Source of the DNA: an uncultured delta proteobacterium
Lineage (GTDB): Bacteria > Desulfobacterota > Desulfovibrionia > Desulfovibrionales > Desulfovibrionaceae
Direction of reading: 5' to 3'
DNA: 64,000 nucleotides
NCBI GenBank assembly: GCA_900079685.1
Contig: LT599019.1
Location: forward strand, 699,999 to 763,998
The position numbers and the translations under genes are program-made. This document shows positions 55,802 through 64,000 of this stretch, one piece after another (within the stretch, counting starts at the first letter, position 1; each line of letters opens with the position of its first letter). The notes beneath the pieces were generated by a model. The model was not told the origin of the DNA and did not search any database. It saw only the letters and a list, made by a program, of their open reading frames with translations.

Positions 55802-57418
55802 ATGCAGCGTTATACTGAAATTTTTGTCGACCCTGAATGCCTGCCGCGTATCGACGCGACTCTCGTTTCCGACCCCGATTATCGCGACAGGCTGCTCAAA
55901 TCCGCACGGTACGGACTTGGACCCTATATCAAATTTGTGAGCAATCTCCGAGGAGTGTTTGGGAGAAAGGACGTTCTGTCCTGGCTGGACCCTCTCGTGG
56001 ATCAGTTTTTGGTCCAATTCTGGGATATGCCGGCCTCTCCCGGCGAACACCATGCCTACCCCTGGGGATATGTCCTGCACGGTCTGTATGTAGGATGCGC
56101 CGAGGCGGAAAAGGCTTCGCAATGGAGGCCGCACGGAGCTTTCAGCAGCCAGGAACGGAAGCATGCAGAACTTTTGGGATTTGCCGTTCTGGCCCACTTT
56201 TACACAGGGCTCGTCCGGAACACATACAGGCTGTATGAATACACAATCGTGTCCGCTGCCGCTGCCGGGTCGGTCACGTTTGATCCGGCGCGGGGCAGCG
56301 ATATGGTTTTGGATTTCAAATTGCGGCACCCAAACCATACTGTGGTGTGGAATGAACTTGGAGGCTCACGGACGAAATTCGGATGTGTCCATTTCATGGA
56401 GTCATTGCAGGAAGACGTGCGGCGGCAAATTCCCGACACTGCAATGCAGGCATTGGATTTCCTCGCGCACGAAGGGCGCCATGAGAGCGAAGACGCGAGC
56501 ATCGCCCGTGATGCCGAGCTTTCGCAACACCCGTCCACGGAGGAACGCTATCGGCTCGGCTTTTCCGCCTACTTCAATGAACGCGCGGGAGAAACGAATC
56601 CGGCAGGCCATGTCTACAGGCTGGATGAAACCTGGACGGCCGTGGACGCGGCGCAGTTCTTCGAGAAACTCCGCATGCTTATTGACGGCGTGCATTCCCT
56701 TGACGGCATCACGGGGTATCTCCTGCGGCAAAACATACTCGCGGGAAGCCATGAGCCGCATGCGCTGAAAACCGCTTTCCAGATCCGCTATCCTGACGGC
56801 AAAACCATTTCCAAAGATGAAAGGAAACTATGTTTTATCGCGACGCCGTACTTGCGCTCCGTGTGTCCCGTTCTGGATTCGTCGGCCGGGGAGATACTTT
56901 TTACTGATAAGGGCAAACTGTTATTGCGTGGATTGGGAATACAAGCGTCAGTCGAAGACGGAAATTTTTGCCATGAGCGAAGCGGTACGGCTTCCTCTCC
57001 GGCAACAATCGATAATGCCCCCTCCGGTGCGCTGAATGAATGGGGGAGAGCCATACTATGCCGCATGCAAAACTATACCGCGCAGGACATCGACATGGAT
57101 AACGGATGGCTGTTTGTCGCCGATGACAGAGTGTATGCCGCGGCCCAAGTTATACTGACAATAGTAAGCACGATTAAGAGCCGGCGGCAATGCACGCTGA
57201 AGGATGTCTGGCAAGAAATGGAAGATGCCGGATTCCTGCTCTCCCTTCCCCGTTCGCAGGAGTTTGAGGTGTACGCCCCGAGCGGAGAAACTAGACGAAT
57301 GTCCGGGCTGTTCTTTGAATTCAGCCTCCCTGAGGAGCTGCATAGCGATATCCTGCGCTCGGTGTTTGTTGGTGATGCGTTTACCAACCCGGATACCAAC
57401 AGGCGGGTGGGATTTTGA
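55802..57418 (+). CDS. TraI_2/MobH-like HD-domain protein
   Basis: The 538-aa protein has an N-terminal domain resembling the MobH relaxase family (TraI_2): PASPGEHHAYPWGYVLHGLY (78-97) matches the HHHxxPGGLLxH pattern, with His83, His84 and His93. The expected HD pair further on reads LAHFYTG (130-136), so the Asp is missing and metal binding may be altered. The C-terminal part resembles the TraI_2_C/winged-helix region (CTLKDVWQEMEDAGFLLSLP). MobH relaxases start transfer of SXT-type ICEs. Whether this copy is active is uncertain. Confidence 0.65.
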   Translation: MQRYTEIFVDPECLPRIDATLVSDPDYRDRLLKSARYGLGPYIKFVSNLRGVFGRKDVLSWLDPLVDQFLVQFWDMPASPGEHHAYPWGYVLHGLYVGCAEAEKASQWRPHGAFSSQERKHAELLGFAVLAHFYTGLVRNTYRLYEYTIVSAAAAGSVTFDPARGSDMVLDFKLRHPNHTVVWNELGGSRTKFGCVHFMESLQEDVRRQIPDTAMQALDFLAHEGRHESEDASIARDAELSQHPSTEERYRLGFSAYFNERAGETNPAGHVYRLDETWTAVDAAQFFEKLRMLIDGVHSLDGITGYLLRQNILAGSHEPHALKTAFQIRYPDGKTISKDERKLCFIATPYLRSVCPVLDSSAGEILFTDKGKLLLRGLGIQASVEDGNFCHERSGTASSPATIDNAPSGALNEWGRAILCRMQNYTAQDIDMDNGWLFVADDRVYAAAQVILTIVSTIKSRRQCTLKDVWQEMEDAGFLLSLPRSQEFEVYAPSGETRRMSGLFFEFSLPEELHSDILRSVFVGDAFTNPDTNRRVGF

Positions 57419-57560
57419 GGAATAGAAGCGGATAATAAAAGCAGCGCGACTTTCAGCAAAATGTTTGAAATGTGAGCAGCCAAAGCCTGGAGCGAAAATT
57501 TCAGACCTTTGCCAAGGCCATAAGCAAAACCCCAAGCAGGACACAGCTATGGTTTGCCGT

Positions 57561-59210
57561 TCAAATACGTTCTGATTCGCCGTTTATCGGCATATTCACC
57601 GCCGCCAGTTCCTCCCGTTCGCTGAGGCCGGTCTTCTGGTACAGGTTGCGCAGGTGAAAGCGCACGGTCACTTCCTGCACATGCAGGGTTTCGGCGATTT
57701 CCCGGTTGTTCAAGCCCTGGCGGATCAGGCTGAGGAGTTCCCGTTCCCTCGCGGTGAAGATGGTGGCAGTGGTTTCCGGTTCCGTGGGCGCGATTTCCTG
57801 AACCGGCTCGGCGTCCGGGCTTTCCTTCACGCGCGTCTGCCGCCGGTATGCGGCAAAGAGCAGAAGCGCCACAGCCGCGATCAGGCCCGCCGCTATGCGG
57901 GAGATCGTGAGTATGTCCAGGGAGGTCGAAAACAGGGCCAGGATTCCGGCGGCCGCGCTTCCCAGGTTGGAGAGAACAAAGGCGACTCCCAGCGCCAGGG
58001 CAGCGCGGCGCAACGGCGGTGACTGGGGCAATTGGGCCAGAACGATCACGGCCGCAACGCTGATGAAACCTTCCGCTGTGCTCAGGAGTGCAAATACGAA
58101 CGGAGATGCAAAGGGTTCCGGCAGCGCCAAAGCGATGCTGCAGAGCCCCAGGGCCAGGCAGATTGCAGTGGTTGGTTGCAGGGCGGAAAAAAGAGGCACG
58201 GCCAAAAGACGGCCCATAAAAAGACGCCCCGGACCAGCCGGAACCGATGCAAGGGAAACGTCCTGCGCCCCGTTGTCCGCTGAAACGCCGTTTCCGCAAA
58301 GAATGAAGCCCATGACCGCGCCCAAAGCGGTGAGCAGACCTGCCGCCCAAGGGAAGACAAAGAAGGCTGAAGGAGAAAAAATCCGTTCAGCGAGTCCCGC
58401 CTCAAGAGCCGACAGCATGATGGCCGCGCCGGCGGCATAGAGAGCCAGGCGGCCGGTTGCGGCATGCCTGCCGCCCGCTTCGGGTGCCTCTTCGGTTTCC
58501 GGCTCCGCGTTTTTGGCCGGCCTGCCTCTGGGGCGTTTGGGTTCCGGCCGGGGAAGGCGCAGGACGCGGGCAAGGGCGTACGCCGCCGCCCAGGCCATGA
58601 GCACAGCCAAAAGCAGTACAATCGTCCGCCCATGGCCGGAGCCGGAAGGGAGGAGCGACACAAGACCGCTGAACACGGCGGCGGCAGAGGCGGCAACGAC
58701 AAAAGAGGCGGCGGCAAGTCGGGAAGGCAGGGCCAGCATGGCCCCGCCCCAGAACAGGCCCTGAAGCAGCGCGGCCAGCGCCATGGCGATCACGGGCAGA
58801 TACAGCCCCACTCCGCTGGTAGGCGCGGGAGGCAACAAGGAAACCGCCATCAGCGCGAAGGCGGCCGCGTGCACCCAGTGAAACAGACGGGAGGCGCGAA
58901 GGTCGCCGGTACCGTTATTGCCGCTGGAATCAGCGGGGGCGTTATTCCCTGCAAAGAACCGGAACAGCCGTATCCCCCGCAAAAACCGAATTCCGCCGCC
59001 CCACAATCCCACGCTGAAGAATCCCGCCGGCAGGAGAACGCAAAAAAAGCTCGTCCCGCCGCCGTCAAAGACGCCTCCCCACAGAAATTCCGGCAGCCAG
59101 AAGCCTTGCAAAGCCGGAAACCACAGCCAGCCGAAGCCCAGGGCGAAGCCGACGCCCGTAAGGGCGGCTTCACGCCGCGCAAGGCTGGATGAGGTCGGCT
59201 GTGTGGGCAT
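57561..59210 (-). CDS. membrane-anchored LuxR-type regulator
   Basis: The 549-aa protein has GVGFALGFGWLWFPALQGFW as its first helix and about 12 membrane segments, a cytoplasmic basic loop (RPEPKRPRGRPAKNAEPETE), a linker with acidic and Pro residues and a C-terminal LuxR HTH (FTARERELLSLIRQGLNNRE, IAETLHVQEVTVRFHLRNLY). It is the intact counterpart of the split gene at 34780 and follows its M20 partner after 3 bp, the same spacing as in the other locus. It probably senses a small molecule in the membrane and controls transcription; signal and targets are unknown. Confidence 0.88.
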   Translation of the reverse strand: MPTQPTSSSLARREAALTGVGFALGFGWLWFPALQGFWLPEFLWGGVFDGGGTSFFCVLLPAGFFSVGLWGGGIRFLRGIRLFRFFAGNNAPADSSGNNGTGDLRASRLFHWVHAAAFALMAVSLLPPAPTSGVGLYLPVIAMALAALLQGLFWGGAMLALPSRLAAASFVVAASAAAVFSGLVSLLPSGSGHGRTIVLLLAVLMAWAAAYALARVLRLPRPEPKRPRGRPAKNAEPETEEAPEAGGRHAATGRLALYAAGAAIMLSALEAGLAERIFSPSAFFVFPWAAGLLTALGAVMGFILCGNGVSADNGAQDVSLASVPAGPGRLFMGRLLAVPLFSALQPTTAICLALGLCSIALALPEPFASPFVFALLSTAEGFISVAAVIVLAQLPQSPPLRRAALALGVAFVLSNLGSAAAGILALFSTSLDILTISRIAAGLIAAVALLLFAAYRRQTRVKESPDAEPVQEIAPTEPETTATIFTARERELLSLIRQGLNNREIAETLHVQEVTVRFHLRNLYQKTGLSEREELAAVNMPINGESERI

Positions 59211-59213
59211 ATT

Positions 59214-60641
59214 CTACTTTCCCGTCCCCTGTTGCGGCGTGTTGCCTGCGGCGCTCCAGGCCGGAGCATTGGCCACTTCCGGGTCAAAGAGGATGCGGGC
59301 GAAAATTCTGGAAGCCTCCAGCAGCTTGGTAACGGTGATGTGCTCGTTGGCAGCCAAGCCTGTGCCTTCCACATTGGCCCACACCAAAACGGGTATACCC
59401 TTGGCGCGCAGTTCTCCCGCCACGGTCGCCCCTCCAGTGCCGATGGGTTTGGCCGTTACCTTGAGTTCAGCCAGCACTGCCCGCCTGACCGCCTGGACCA
59501 CCAGCGCGTCCGGCGGCGTGACCGGGGTCGTGGGTATGGTGTACTTCCGTTCCACAGTGATGGTCACGTTATCCCGTTTTTCCGCCGCATCGGCCAGAGT
59601 GCGCACAGCCCCCTGTACTTCGTCCGCTGTGTAGGGAAGCAACAGGCGGCAGTCCATATGAAAGACGAACTCGCCCGGTATTTGGTTCACTTGCGGGTTG
59701 CCGCTGATCATCGCGGTGGGCACAAAGGTGGATGTGGGCGGGTCAAATAGCGCGTTTTTCTCCGCAAAGCGCTGATGTAGGCCGCGCAGGTCGGCTATCA
59801 GGCTGCCCCCGGCATCCAGCGCATTGACGCCTCTATACGGAAACGCGCTATGCACCTGCTTGCCGGTGACGGTGATTTTCAGCCAGAGAAGACCCTTTTC
59901 CCCAACAAGCAAATCACTGCCCTCGTAATTGCCCTGGTCGGGGACCACCACCAAATCGCCGGGCTTGAACAGATCGGGTCTTACCGCAAGCATGGCGGCA
60001 AGACCGTATGTGCCTGAAAAAAAGTATTTTCCGCTGGCATGCAATACCAGCCCGAAGGACAAAGGCGGGGTGACGCGGTTACGGGCCATGCTTTCCATCA
60101 GAATAAGCCCGCTAGTGATAGCCTGATGGTTGTCTTCCACGCCCCGGCCATAGATGGTGTCACCAACGATACGCAAGGCCCAAGGCGAGCCGGTCCACTG
60201 ACTGAGATCGCCGGGCGGGGATGTGTCCAGGTGCCCTACAATCCAGAGAGTACGTTCCGAAGCGCCAGGATAGCGGATAATCAGGTTGGGCCTCACCTTG
60301 GCTGGTACCCGCTCGTCCGGCACGTCAATCCGCTCGGCCTGAGGCAGGCCTTTTTGGAGGAGATACTCTTCAATCCAGCGCGCCTTGGCTTCCTCGCCCT
60401 CGCCACCGTCTTCGGGGTTGAGCGCCGGGCGGGCCACCAGCTCGCGCTGGATGGCGATAACCTCCGCTCGCTGTTTGCCGATGTCGTTCAGCAACGTTTG
60501 CAGCACGGCCTGCCCCGGAGCCTGGGGGATGGAAGCGGGCATGTTCATAGGCGCGGCCCAAGATAGCGGGGCGAAATGCGGAAAAAAGCCGCATAAGACA
60601 ATGAGCGCCGCGATACGCGGGAATACACGGAACAGGCGCAT
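59214..60641 (-). CDS. secreted M20-family peptidase-like protein
   Basis: The 475-aa protein has a signal peptide (about 1-30, ending SWAA) and an M20 fold with His137-Leu-Asp139 (GHLDTSPPG), Asp170 (YGRGVEDNHQ), VVPDQGN (Asp235), GKQVHSAFPYRGVNAL and the C-terminal His434 (NEHITV). The segment that normally carries the catalytic Glu-Glu reads HASGKYFFSG (201-210), so general-base catalysis seems lost or moved. It is clearly homologous to the protein at 33376 along its full length. It lies between the PIN gene (8-bp gap) and the LuxR membrane regulator (3-bp gap). Confidence 0.87.
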   Translation of the reverse strand: MRLFRVFPRIAALIVLCGFFPHFAPLSWAAPMNMPASIPQAPGQAVLQTLLNDIGKQRAEVIAIQRELVARPALNPEDGGEGEEAKARWIEEYLLQKGLPQAERIDVPDERVPAKVRPNLIIRYPGASERTLWIVGHLDTSPPGDLSQWTGSPWALRIVGDTIYGRGVEDNHQAITSGLILMESMARNRVTPPLSFGLVLHASGKYFFSGTYGLAAMLAVRPDLFKPGDLVVVPDQGNYEGSDLLVGEKGLLWLKITVTGKQVHSAFPYRGVNALDAGGSLIADLRGLHQRFAEKNALFDPPTSTFVPTAMISGNPQVNQIPGEFVFHMDCRLLLPYTADEVQGAVRTLADAAEKRDNVTITVERKYTIPTTPVTPPDALVVQAVRRAVLAELKVTAKPIGTGGATVAGELRAKGIPVLVWANVEGTGLAANEHITVTKLLEASRIFARILFDPEVANAPAWSAAGNTPQQGTGK

Positions 60642-60649
60642 ATGGCATC

Positions 60650-61054
60650 CTATGTCCAGGGGTTATGCGTTCGCACTCCGGTCGGCTCGAAGTGGCGGAC
60701 GTTGCGGGTGACGACAGCGCAATCATGTTCCAGAGCCGTGGCGGCAAGCAGAATGTCCGCTCCCGCGTTGCCGCACGATGCGCTGAGGAGGCCCCAACGC
60801 CGGGCGGCGGCGAGGGAAACGGGCAAAATCCTGTCGCTGTAAACCATAAGCAGCTTATCCAGCCATATTCCGAGAGTTCTGGCGAATTCCGCGTCTTTTT
60901 TGGCGACGGAGCAAATGCCGCGCTCCAACTCCCCGATGCTTATGACGCTCACGAACAGGTCCGCGTCGCGTTGTTTTCCAATCCAGGCGGCAAGGCCCGC
61001 GTTCCTCTCCCGCTTGCGCATTTCCGAAAGGGCCACCGTGTCCAGAAGGTACAT
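60650..61054 (-). CDS. PIN-domain toxin (VapC-like)
   Basis: The 134-aa protein begins MYLLDTVALSEMRKRERNAG and has the PIN acidic set: Asp5, Glu42 in SIGELERG, and Asp residues in AGADILLAATALEHDCAVVT and TRNVRHF. The first residue after LLD is Thr and then Val-Ala instead of the usual Thr-Asn, a minor variation. It should be a ribonuclease toxin. Its ATG shares one base with the antitoxin stop codon. Confidence 0.9.
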   Translation of the reverse strand: MYLLDTVALSEMRKRERNAGLAAWIGKQRDADLFVSVISIGELERGICSVAKKDAEFARTLGIWLDKLLMVYSDRILPVSLAAARRWGLLSASCGNAGADILLAATALEHDCAVVTRNVRHFEPTGVRTHNPWT

Positions 61055-61341
61055 TACCAGTCCACCTCCCGCAGGGTCAGGGGCGATGTTTGCGCCTCAT
61101 CCTCTTCCAAACCGGGTTCCATGTCTGGGGAAGGCGCGGTTGGCATGGACAGCAGGAACTCGGCGAAGCCCGGAGCGTTCAGGCGTTCTCGGCGCAGCAT
61201 TTCCTCATAGGCCTCGGCGGAAAGGACGACCACGGCCGGCTCTCCGCGCCGGGTGACAAGTTGCGGCTCGCCTTGGCGGGCGGCGTTGACCACTTCGCTG
61301 AACTTGTTTTTGGCGTCTTGCAATGACCATTGTTGGAGCAT
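61054..61341 (-). CDS. Phd/YefM-type antitoxin
   Basis: The 95-aa protein starts MLQQWSLQDAKNKFSEVVNA and continues RQGEPQLVTRRGEPAVVVLS, the standard Phd fold, with an acidic, probably unstructured C terminus. AGGAGGAG precedes the ATG. It should bind the PIN toxin and repress its own promoter, where the palindrome at 61408-61421 lies. Confidence 0.92.
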   Translation of the reverse strand: MLQQWSLQDAKNKFSEVVNAARQGEPQLVTRRGEPAVVVLSAEAYEEMLRRERLNAPGFAEFLLSMPTAPSPDMEPGLEEDEAQTSPLTLREVDW

Positions 61342-61407
61342 GGCTCTCCTCCTGAATGTAAAAACCTTCCCGGAACCGGGTGAATTTTTCGTATTACCTA
61401 GATGTAT

Positions 61408-61421
61408 AATCTAGCTAGATT
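61408..61421. promoter_or_regulatory. palindromic operator of the toxin-antitoxin operon
   Basis: AATCTAGCTAGATT is a perfect 14-bp palindrome 67 bp upstream of the antitoxin start, overlapping A+T-rich promoter-like sequence (TATAAT on the plus strand adjacent). Phd-type antitoxins autoregulate through such sites. Confidence 0.6.
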
Positions 61422-61606
61422 GAGAAAAAAAGCAAGAGCCCTGCCCCGCAGGATCAGAATTTTTTTGTCCCGGCTGAAAACGTGGAGAGTCTCCCCGGAT
61501 CAGTCGCGTTAGGTTGCGCGATGTTGCGGAAAAAAAGTAAAAATGCGCAAATTAGATAATAGTGTGAAATGTAATAATTAATCTCTGTTAGGTCCCCGAA
61601 AAAAAA

Positions 61607-62933
61607 GGCTCTTCCGGGTTTTCCGTGGGTAGCTGATCTGCTAATGTCCTTCCCGGAGGGCACCAATGAAGGATACGGACCTATATTTTCGGATTCTGGG
61701 GCTGACCGAGCCCTGGTTTGTTGAGGCTGTTGAACTGGACACGGCGGAAGGTCGGGTAGACATCCGCGTGGAGCATGGTCCTGGTGTTCGCTGGTTTTGC
61801 CCTACTTGTGGTCGAGAGCTGGCTTGCCGCGACCATGTCGAGCCTCGTGTCTGGCGCCATCTGGACACGTGCCAGTTCAAGACGTTCCTGCATGCTCGGA
61901 TTCCCCGAGTGGACTGCCCCGAGCATGGCGTCCTTCAGGTCAACGTGCCTTGGGCCGAGTCCAAGGCACGTTTCACCATATTGATGGAGCGATTGATCAT
62001 CGACGTGCTGACCGAGTGCGCCACCGTAACAGGAGCGCGGCGCATCCTGCGCATCACCTGGGACGAAGCATGGGGTGTCATGGAAAGGGCGGTGCGCCGG
62101 GGCCGGGAGCGCAAGCAATCGAATCCCTCGCGGTATCTTGGCGTTGACGAGAAGGCATTCCGCAAGGGGCACGACTATGTGACCGTGGTTTGTGATCTGA
62201 TCGGCAGCACGGTGGAGTATGTGGCCGACGAGCGTAAGGCCGAAAGCCTTGAGGGGTACTACCTTCAGTTCACCAAGGCTCAGTTGGAGCGGATCAAGGC
62301 CGTGGCCATGGACATGTGGGAGCCCTATTTTAAAGCTACGCTCAAACATGTGCCGGACGCGGCGGGGAAAATAGTTCACGATCGGTTCCACGTCATGAAA
62401 CACGTAGGCGAGGCTGTGGACCGGGTACGCAAGCAAGAGCACCGCGAACTCACAAGTCAGGATGACCATCGACTCAAGGGCACGAAATTCCTCTGGCTAT
62501 ACCGGGAGGAGAATCTGCCGGACAAACACCGGCCAGCCCTGGAGGCCTTGAAGACAGCGAACCTCAAGGTGGCCAAGGCCTGGGCCATGAAGGAAAGCCT
62601 GAACGACGTCTGGAAGTACCTGAGCACGGGATGGGCCAGACGTTTTGTGAAGCGATGGCTGGTCTGGGTGAACAGGTCAGATCTTGCCCCAATGCGCAAA
62701 GTGGGCGGACTGATTCAGAGACATCTTGAGAACATCCTGACCTTCTGCCGCCACAGGATCACCAACGGCGTGGCCGAGGGCCTCAACAGCAAGATCATGG
62801 CCATCAAGAGGAAGGCTTGCGGTTATAGGAACCGGGAGCATTTCAAGACAGCCATCTACTTCTTCTGTGGTGGTCTGGACCTCTACCCGGCCAGTTCCTG
62901 ACAGGGGTTACCCACGGAAAACCCGGAAGAACC
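61607..62933 (+). mobile_element. ISL3-family insertion sequence
   Basis: About 1.33 kb bounded by 25-bp inverted repeats with one mismatch (left at 61607-61631, right at 62909-62933). It carries one transposase gene. The 8-bp direct repeats expected for ISL3 are not seen (A-rich on the left, TCTTCTCC on the right), so a rearrangement may have followed insertion. Confidence 0.9.
61666..62901 (+). CDS. ISL3-family transposase
   Basis: The 411-aa protein has the N-terminal zinc-finger-like CPTCGRELACRDH, a HTH (ECATVTGARRILRITWDEAW) and the DDE_Tnp_ISL3 core with YLGVDEKAFRKGH, AVAMDMWEPY and the C-terminal NGVAEGLNSKIMAIKRKACG. The frame is intact and the length is normal. The start follows GGAGG. 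Confidence 0.95.
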   Translation: MKDTDLYFRILGLTEPWFVEAVELDTAEGRVDIRVEHGPGVRWFCPTCGRELACRDHVEPRVWRHLDTCQFKTFLHARIPRVDCPEHGVLQVNVPWAESKARFTILMERLIIDVLTECATVTGARRILRITWDEAWGVMERAVRRGRERKQSNPSRYLGVDEKAFRKGHDYVTVVCDLIGSTVEYVADERKAESLEGYYLQFTKAQLERIKAVAMDMWEPYFKATLKHVPDAAGKIVHDRFHVMKHVGEAVDRVRKQEHRELTSQDDHRLKGTKFLWLYREENLPDKHRPALEALKTANLKVAKAWAMKESLNDVWKYLSTGWARRFVKRWLVWVNRSDLAPMRKVGGLIQRHLENILTFCRHRITNGVAEGLNSKIMAIKRKACGYRNREHFKTAIYFFCGGLDLYPASS

Positions 62934-63309
62934 TCTTCTCCAGCACGTTCCACGACGGGATATACACGTCGTCCACCGCCCAGTGCAGCAGGTAGAGGTC
63001 CACATACTCCGTGCCCAGGGCCTTCAGGCTTTCCTCAAAGGCTTCCATCTGCCTGCCGGTGCGCATATCGTCATTCCACAACTTGGTCGTGATAAAAACC
63101 TGATCGCGGGGCAGGCCGCTCTCTCTGACGCCCTGGCCTACGGCCGCCTCGTTTTGATAGATCTTCGCGGTATCGATATGCCGGTACCCGGCCTCCAACG
63201 CCCATTTGACGGCCTGGACGGTTTCGTCATGTTTCGCCAGCCAGACGCCGAGGCCGACAAAGGGCATCGCCACCCCGTTATTCAATCGTTTCGCGGAAGA
63301 AAGGTTCAT
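62934..63309 (-). pseudogene. aldo/keto reductase, N-terminal part
   Basis: From the ATG at 63309 (AGGAG upstream) about 125 codons remain: MPFVGLGVWLAKHDETVQAV, YRHIDTAKIYQNEAAVG (catalytic Asp and Tyr), VFITTKLWNDD (Lys) and YVDLYLLHWAVDD (His). The frame then enters the ISL3 right end and stops after a few alien residues. The missing C-terminal half is not found on the far side of the IS. Catalytic residues are present but the barrel is incomplete. Confidence 0.9.
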
Positions 63310-63408
63310 GGGTCTCTCCTTGTTGCATGCGTGCACGGCACTACGGCCATATACCGGATTACCAAAAGCGGCCCGGATGCGCAACGCGGTTAGCATGGCG
63401 GCAAGACG

Positions 63409-63442
63409 AACGCCCCCTGAGCCGGGATGGCCAGGGGGCGTT
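63409..63442 (-). terminator. terminator after the VWA gene
   Basis: An 11-bp stem (AACGCCCCCTG with its complement) with a 12-base loop and T residues at the foot on the minus strand lies 20 bp past the stop of the gene at 63463. Confidence 0.65.
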
Positions 63443-63462
63443 CACAAGACCGCGGCGGGCGG

Positions 63463-64000
63463 TTACCGCGCCACCATAAGTTTTTTTATCACGGAGGTCA
63501 GATTCTCGACCGTCAGCGTATGCATGTCCACTTCGCGTTTAAGGATAAGGTACGACTCCCCCCAGAATGTATTCGCCAGCGAGTCGTTGTCCTCCGGGGT
63601 CAACCAGACCAGATGGCGGTACCGCTCCTTGAACCGCCGCAGCCATTGCAGGCCGCTCGGCACGTCCCGCTTGTAGGCGAAATACCCGCTGCCCATCAAC
63701 TCGGAGGAATCCATCAGCGCGTCGCCCACGATGATGACCCTGTATTCGCCGTCAAGGTTGTTCAGGACCCAATCGGTCTTGAGGGACTCCCTGTAAGAAA
63801 TCCGGGGGGTCGTATACAGGTGGGTTTTGATGCAGTTGTGGAAGTAATAAACCTTCAGGTCCCTGAAGTGGTTCGACTTGCTGACAGCCTGGAAGAGCGA
63901 GGCGCACAAGCTGCTGTAGGAGTCCATGGAACCGCCCGAGTCCATCAGGAGCATCAGCTTGACCGTATTTTTACGCGGCTTGTCAAAAACCAACTTGAGG
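63463..64000 (-). CDS. VWA-domain (CoxE-like) protein, 3' part
   Basis: The frame runs off the right edge, so the start is outside. The visible 179 or so residues have a von Willebrand A domain beginning VKLMLLMDSGGSMDSYSSLC, with the MIDAS motif DSGGS, followed by YRVIIVGDALMDSSEL and HLVWLTPEDND. In relatives (CoxE-like or MoxR-associated VWA proteins) a AAA ATPase gene is next to it, probably beyond the window. It is cytoplasmic; the client complex is unknown. This gene is unrelated in position to the CobT-like fragment at 20152. Confidence 0.85.
   Translation of the reverse strand, partial: LKLVFDKPRKNTVKLMLLMDSGGSMDSYSSLCASLFQAVSKSNHFRDLKVYYFHNCIKTHLYTTPRISYRESLKTDWVLNNLDGEYRVIIVGDALMDSSELMGSGYFAYKRDVPSGLQWLRRFKERYRHLVWLTPEDNDSLANTFWGESYLILKREVDMHTLTVENLTSVIKKLMVAR

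Overview
The window looks like a GC-rich (roughly 58-60% by eye) Gram-negative, anaerobic sulfidogen, most likely a gut member of the Desulfovibrionaceae (Desulfovibrio or Bilophila type). The evidence is an anaerobic sulfatase maturase beside a Cys-type sulfatase, outer-membrane barrels, an autotransporter, MinD-like ATPases with inserted ferredoxin domains (as in the Desulfovibrio ORP/Mrp cluster), radical-SAM enzymes and YeeE/YedE sulfur-uptake proteins. The genus is an inference. No rRNA or tRNA gene was recognised.

Layout. 1-5.1 kb: sulfate-ester module (anSME 3' end, Ysc84-type lipoprotein, arylsulfatase, two outer-membrane barrels). 5.1-16.4 kb: chromosomal genes, namely two diguanylate cyclases, an Fsr-like and an ACS-type MFS transporter, a CI-like HTH protein, a WYL regulator, a VOC protein, a lipoprotein, and a P-loop/methyltransferase fusion. 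16.6-21.1 kb: a graveyard holding a hybrid-kinase tail cut by an IS21-like remnant, an IS3 remnant, a truncated PD-(D/E)XK nuclease, an intact ParDE-type toxin-antitoxin pair, and a CobS-like AAA gene and a VWA gene, both broken around a likely group II intron remnant. The gene set resembles the recombination/maintenance block of SXT/R391-type ICEs. 21.5-33 kb: a minus-strand operon with a giant autotransporter (about 2,858 aa when restored), a secreted protein and a Sel1 protein. The autotransporter is split by an 823-bp IS5-family element. 33.4-38.3 kb: an M20-like peptidase relative and membrane-anchored LuxR-type regulators, split by a second, inverted copy of the same IS. 38.6-42.1 kb: a complete hxsDBCA radical-SAM system with five His-Xaa-Ser repeats in HxsA, followed by a small secreted protein and a trypsin-like protease. 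43.6-50.1 kb: a lower-GC ORP/Mrp-like cluster with a two-part permease, a divergent Mrp ATPase and a YeeE/YedE pair. 50.2-57.4 kb: mobilization genes (MOBP relaxase, TraJ/MobC-like, TraK-like, AlpA-like), an intact-looking IS3 element, a relaxase fragment and a TraI_2/MobH-like gene. 57.6-61.3 kb: Phd/PIN toxin-antitoxin pair, a second M20-like gene and a second LuxR membrane regulator in one tight operon. 61.6-64 kb: an ISL3 element, an aldo/keto reductase truncated by it, and the 3' part of a VWA protein.

The least familiar observation is the duplicated module of a secreted M20-fold protein followed 3 bp later by a polytopic membrane protein, with a LuxR HTH at its C terminus in the intact copy. 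Both M20 proteins lack the usual catalytic Glu-Glu pair and one lacks further metal ligands, which suggests sensing or binding rather than hydrolysis. The Hxs system is complete and sits beside a secreted-type protease.
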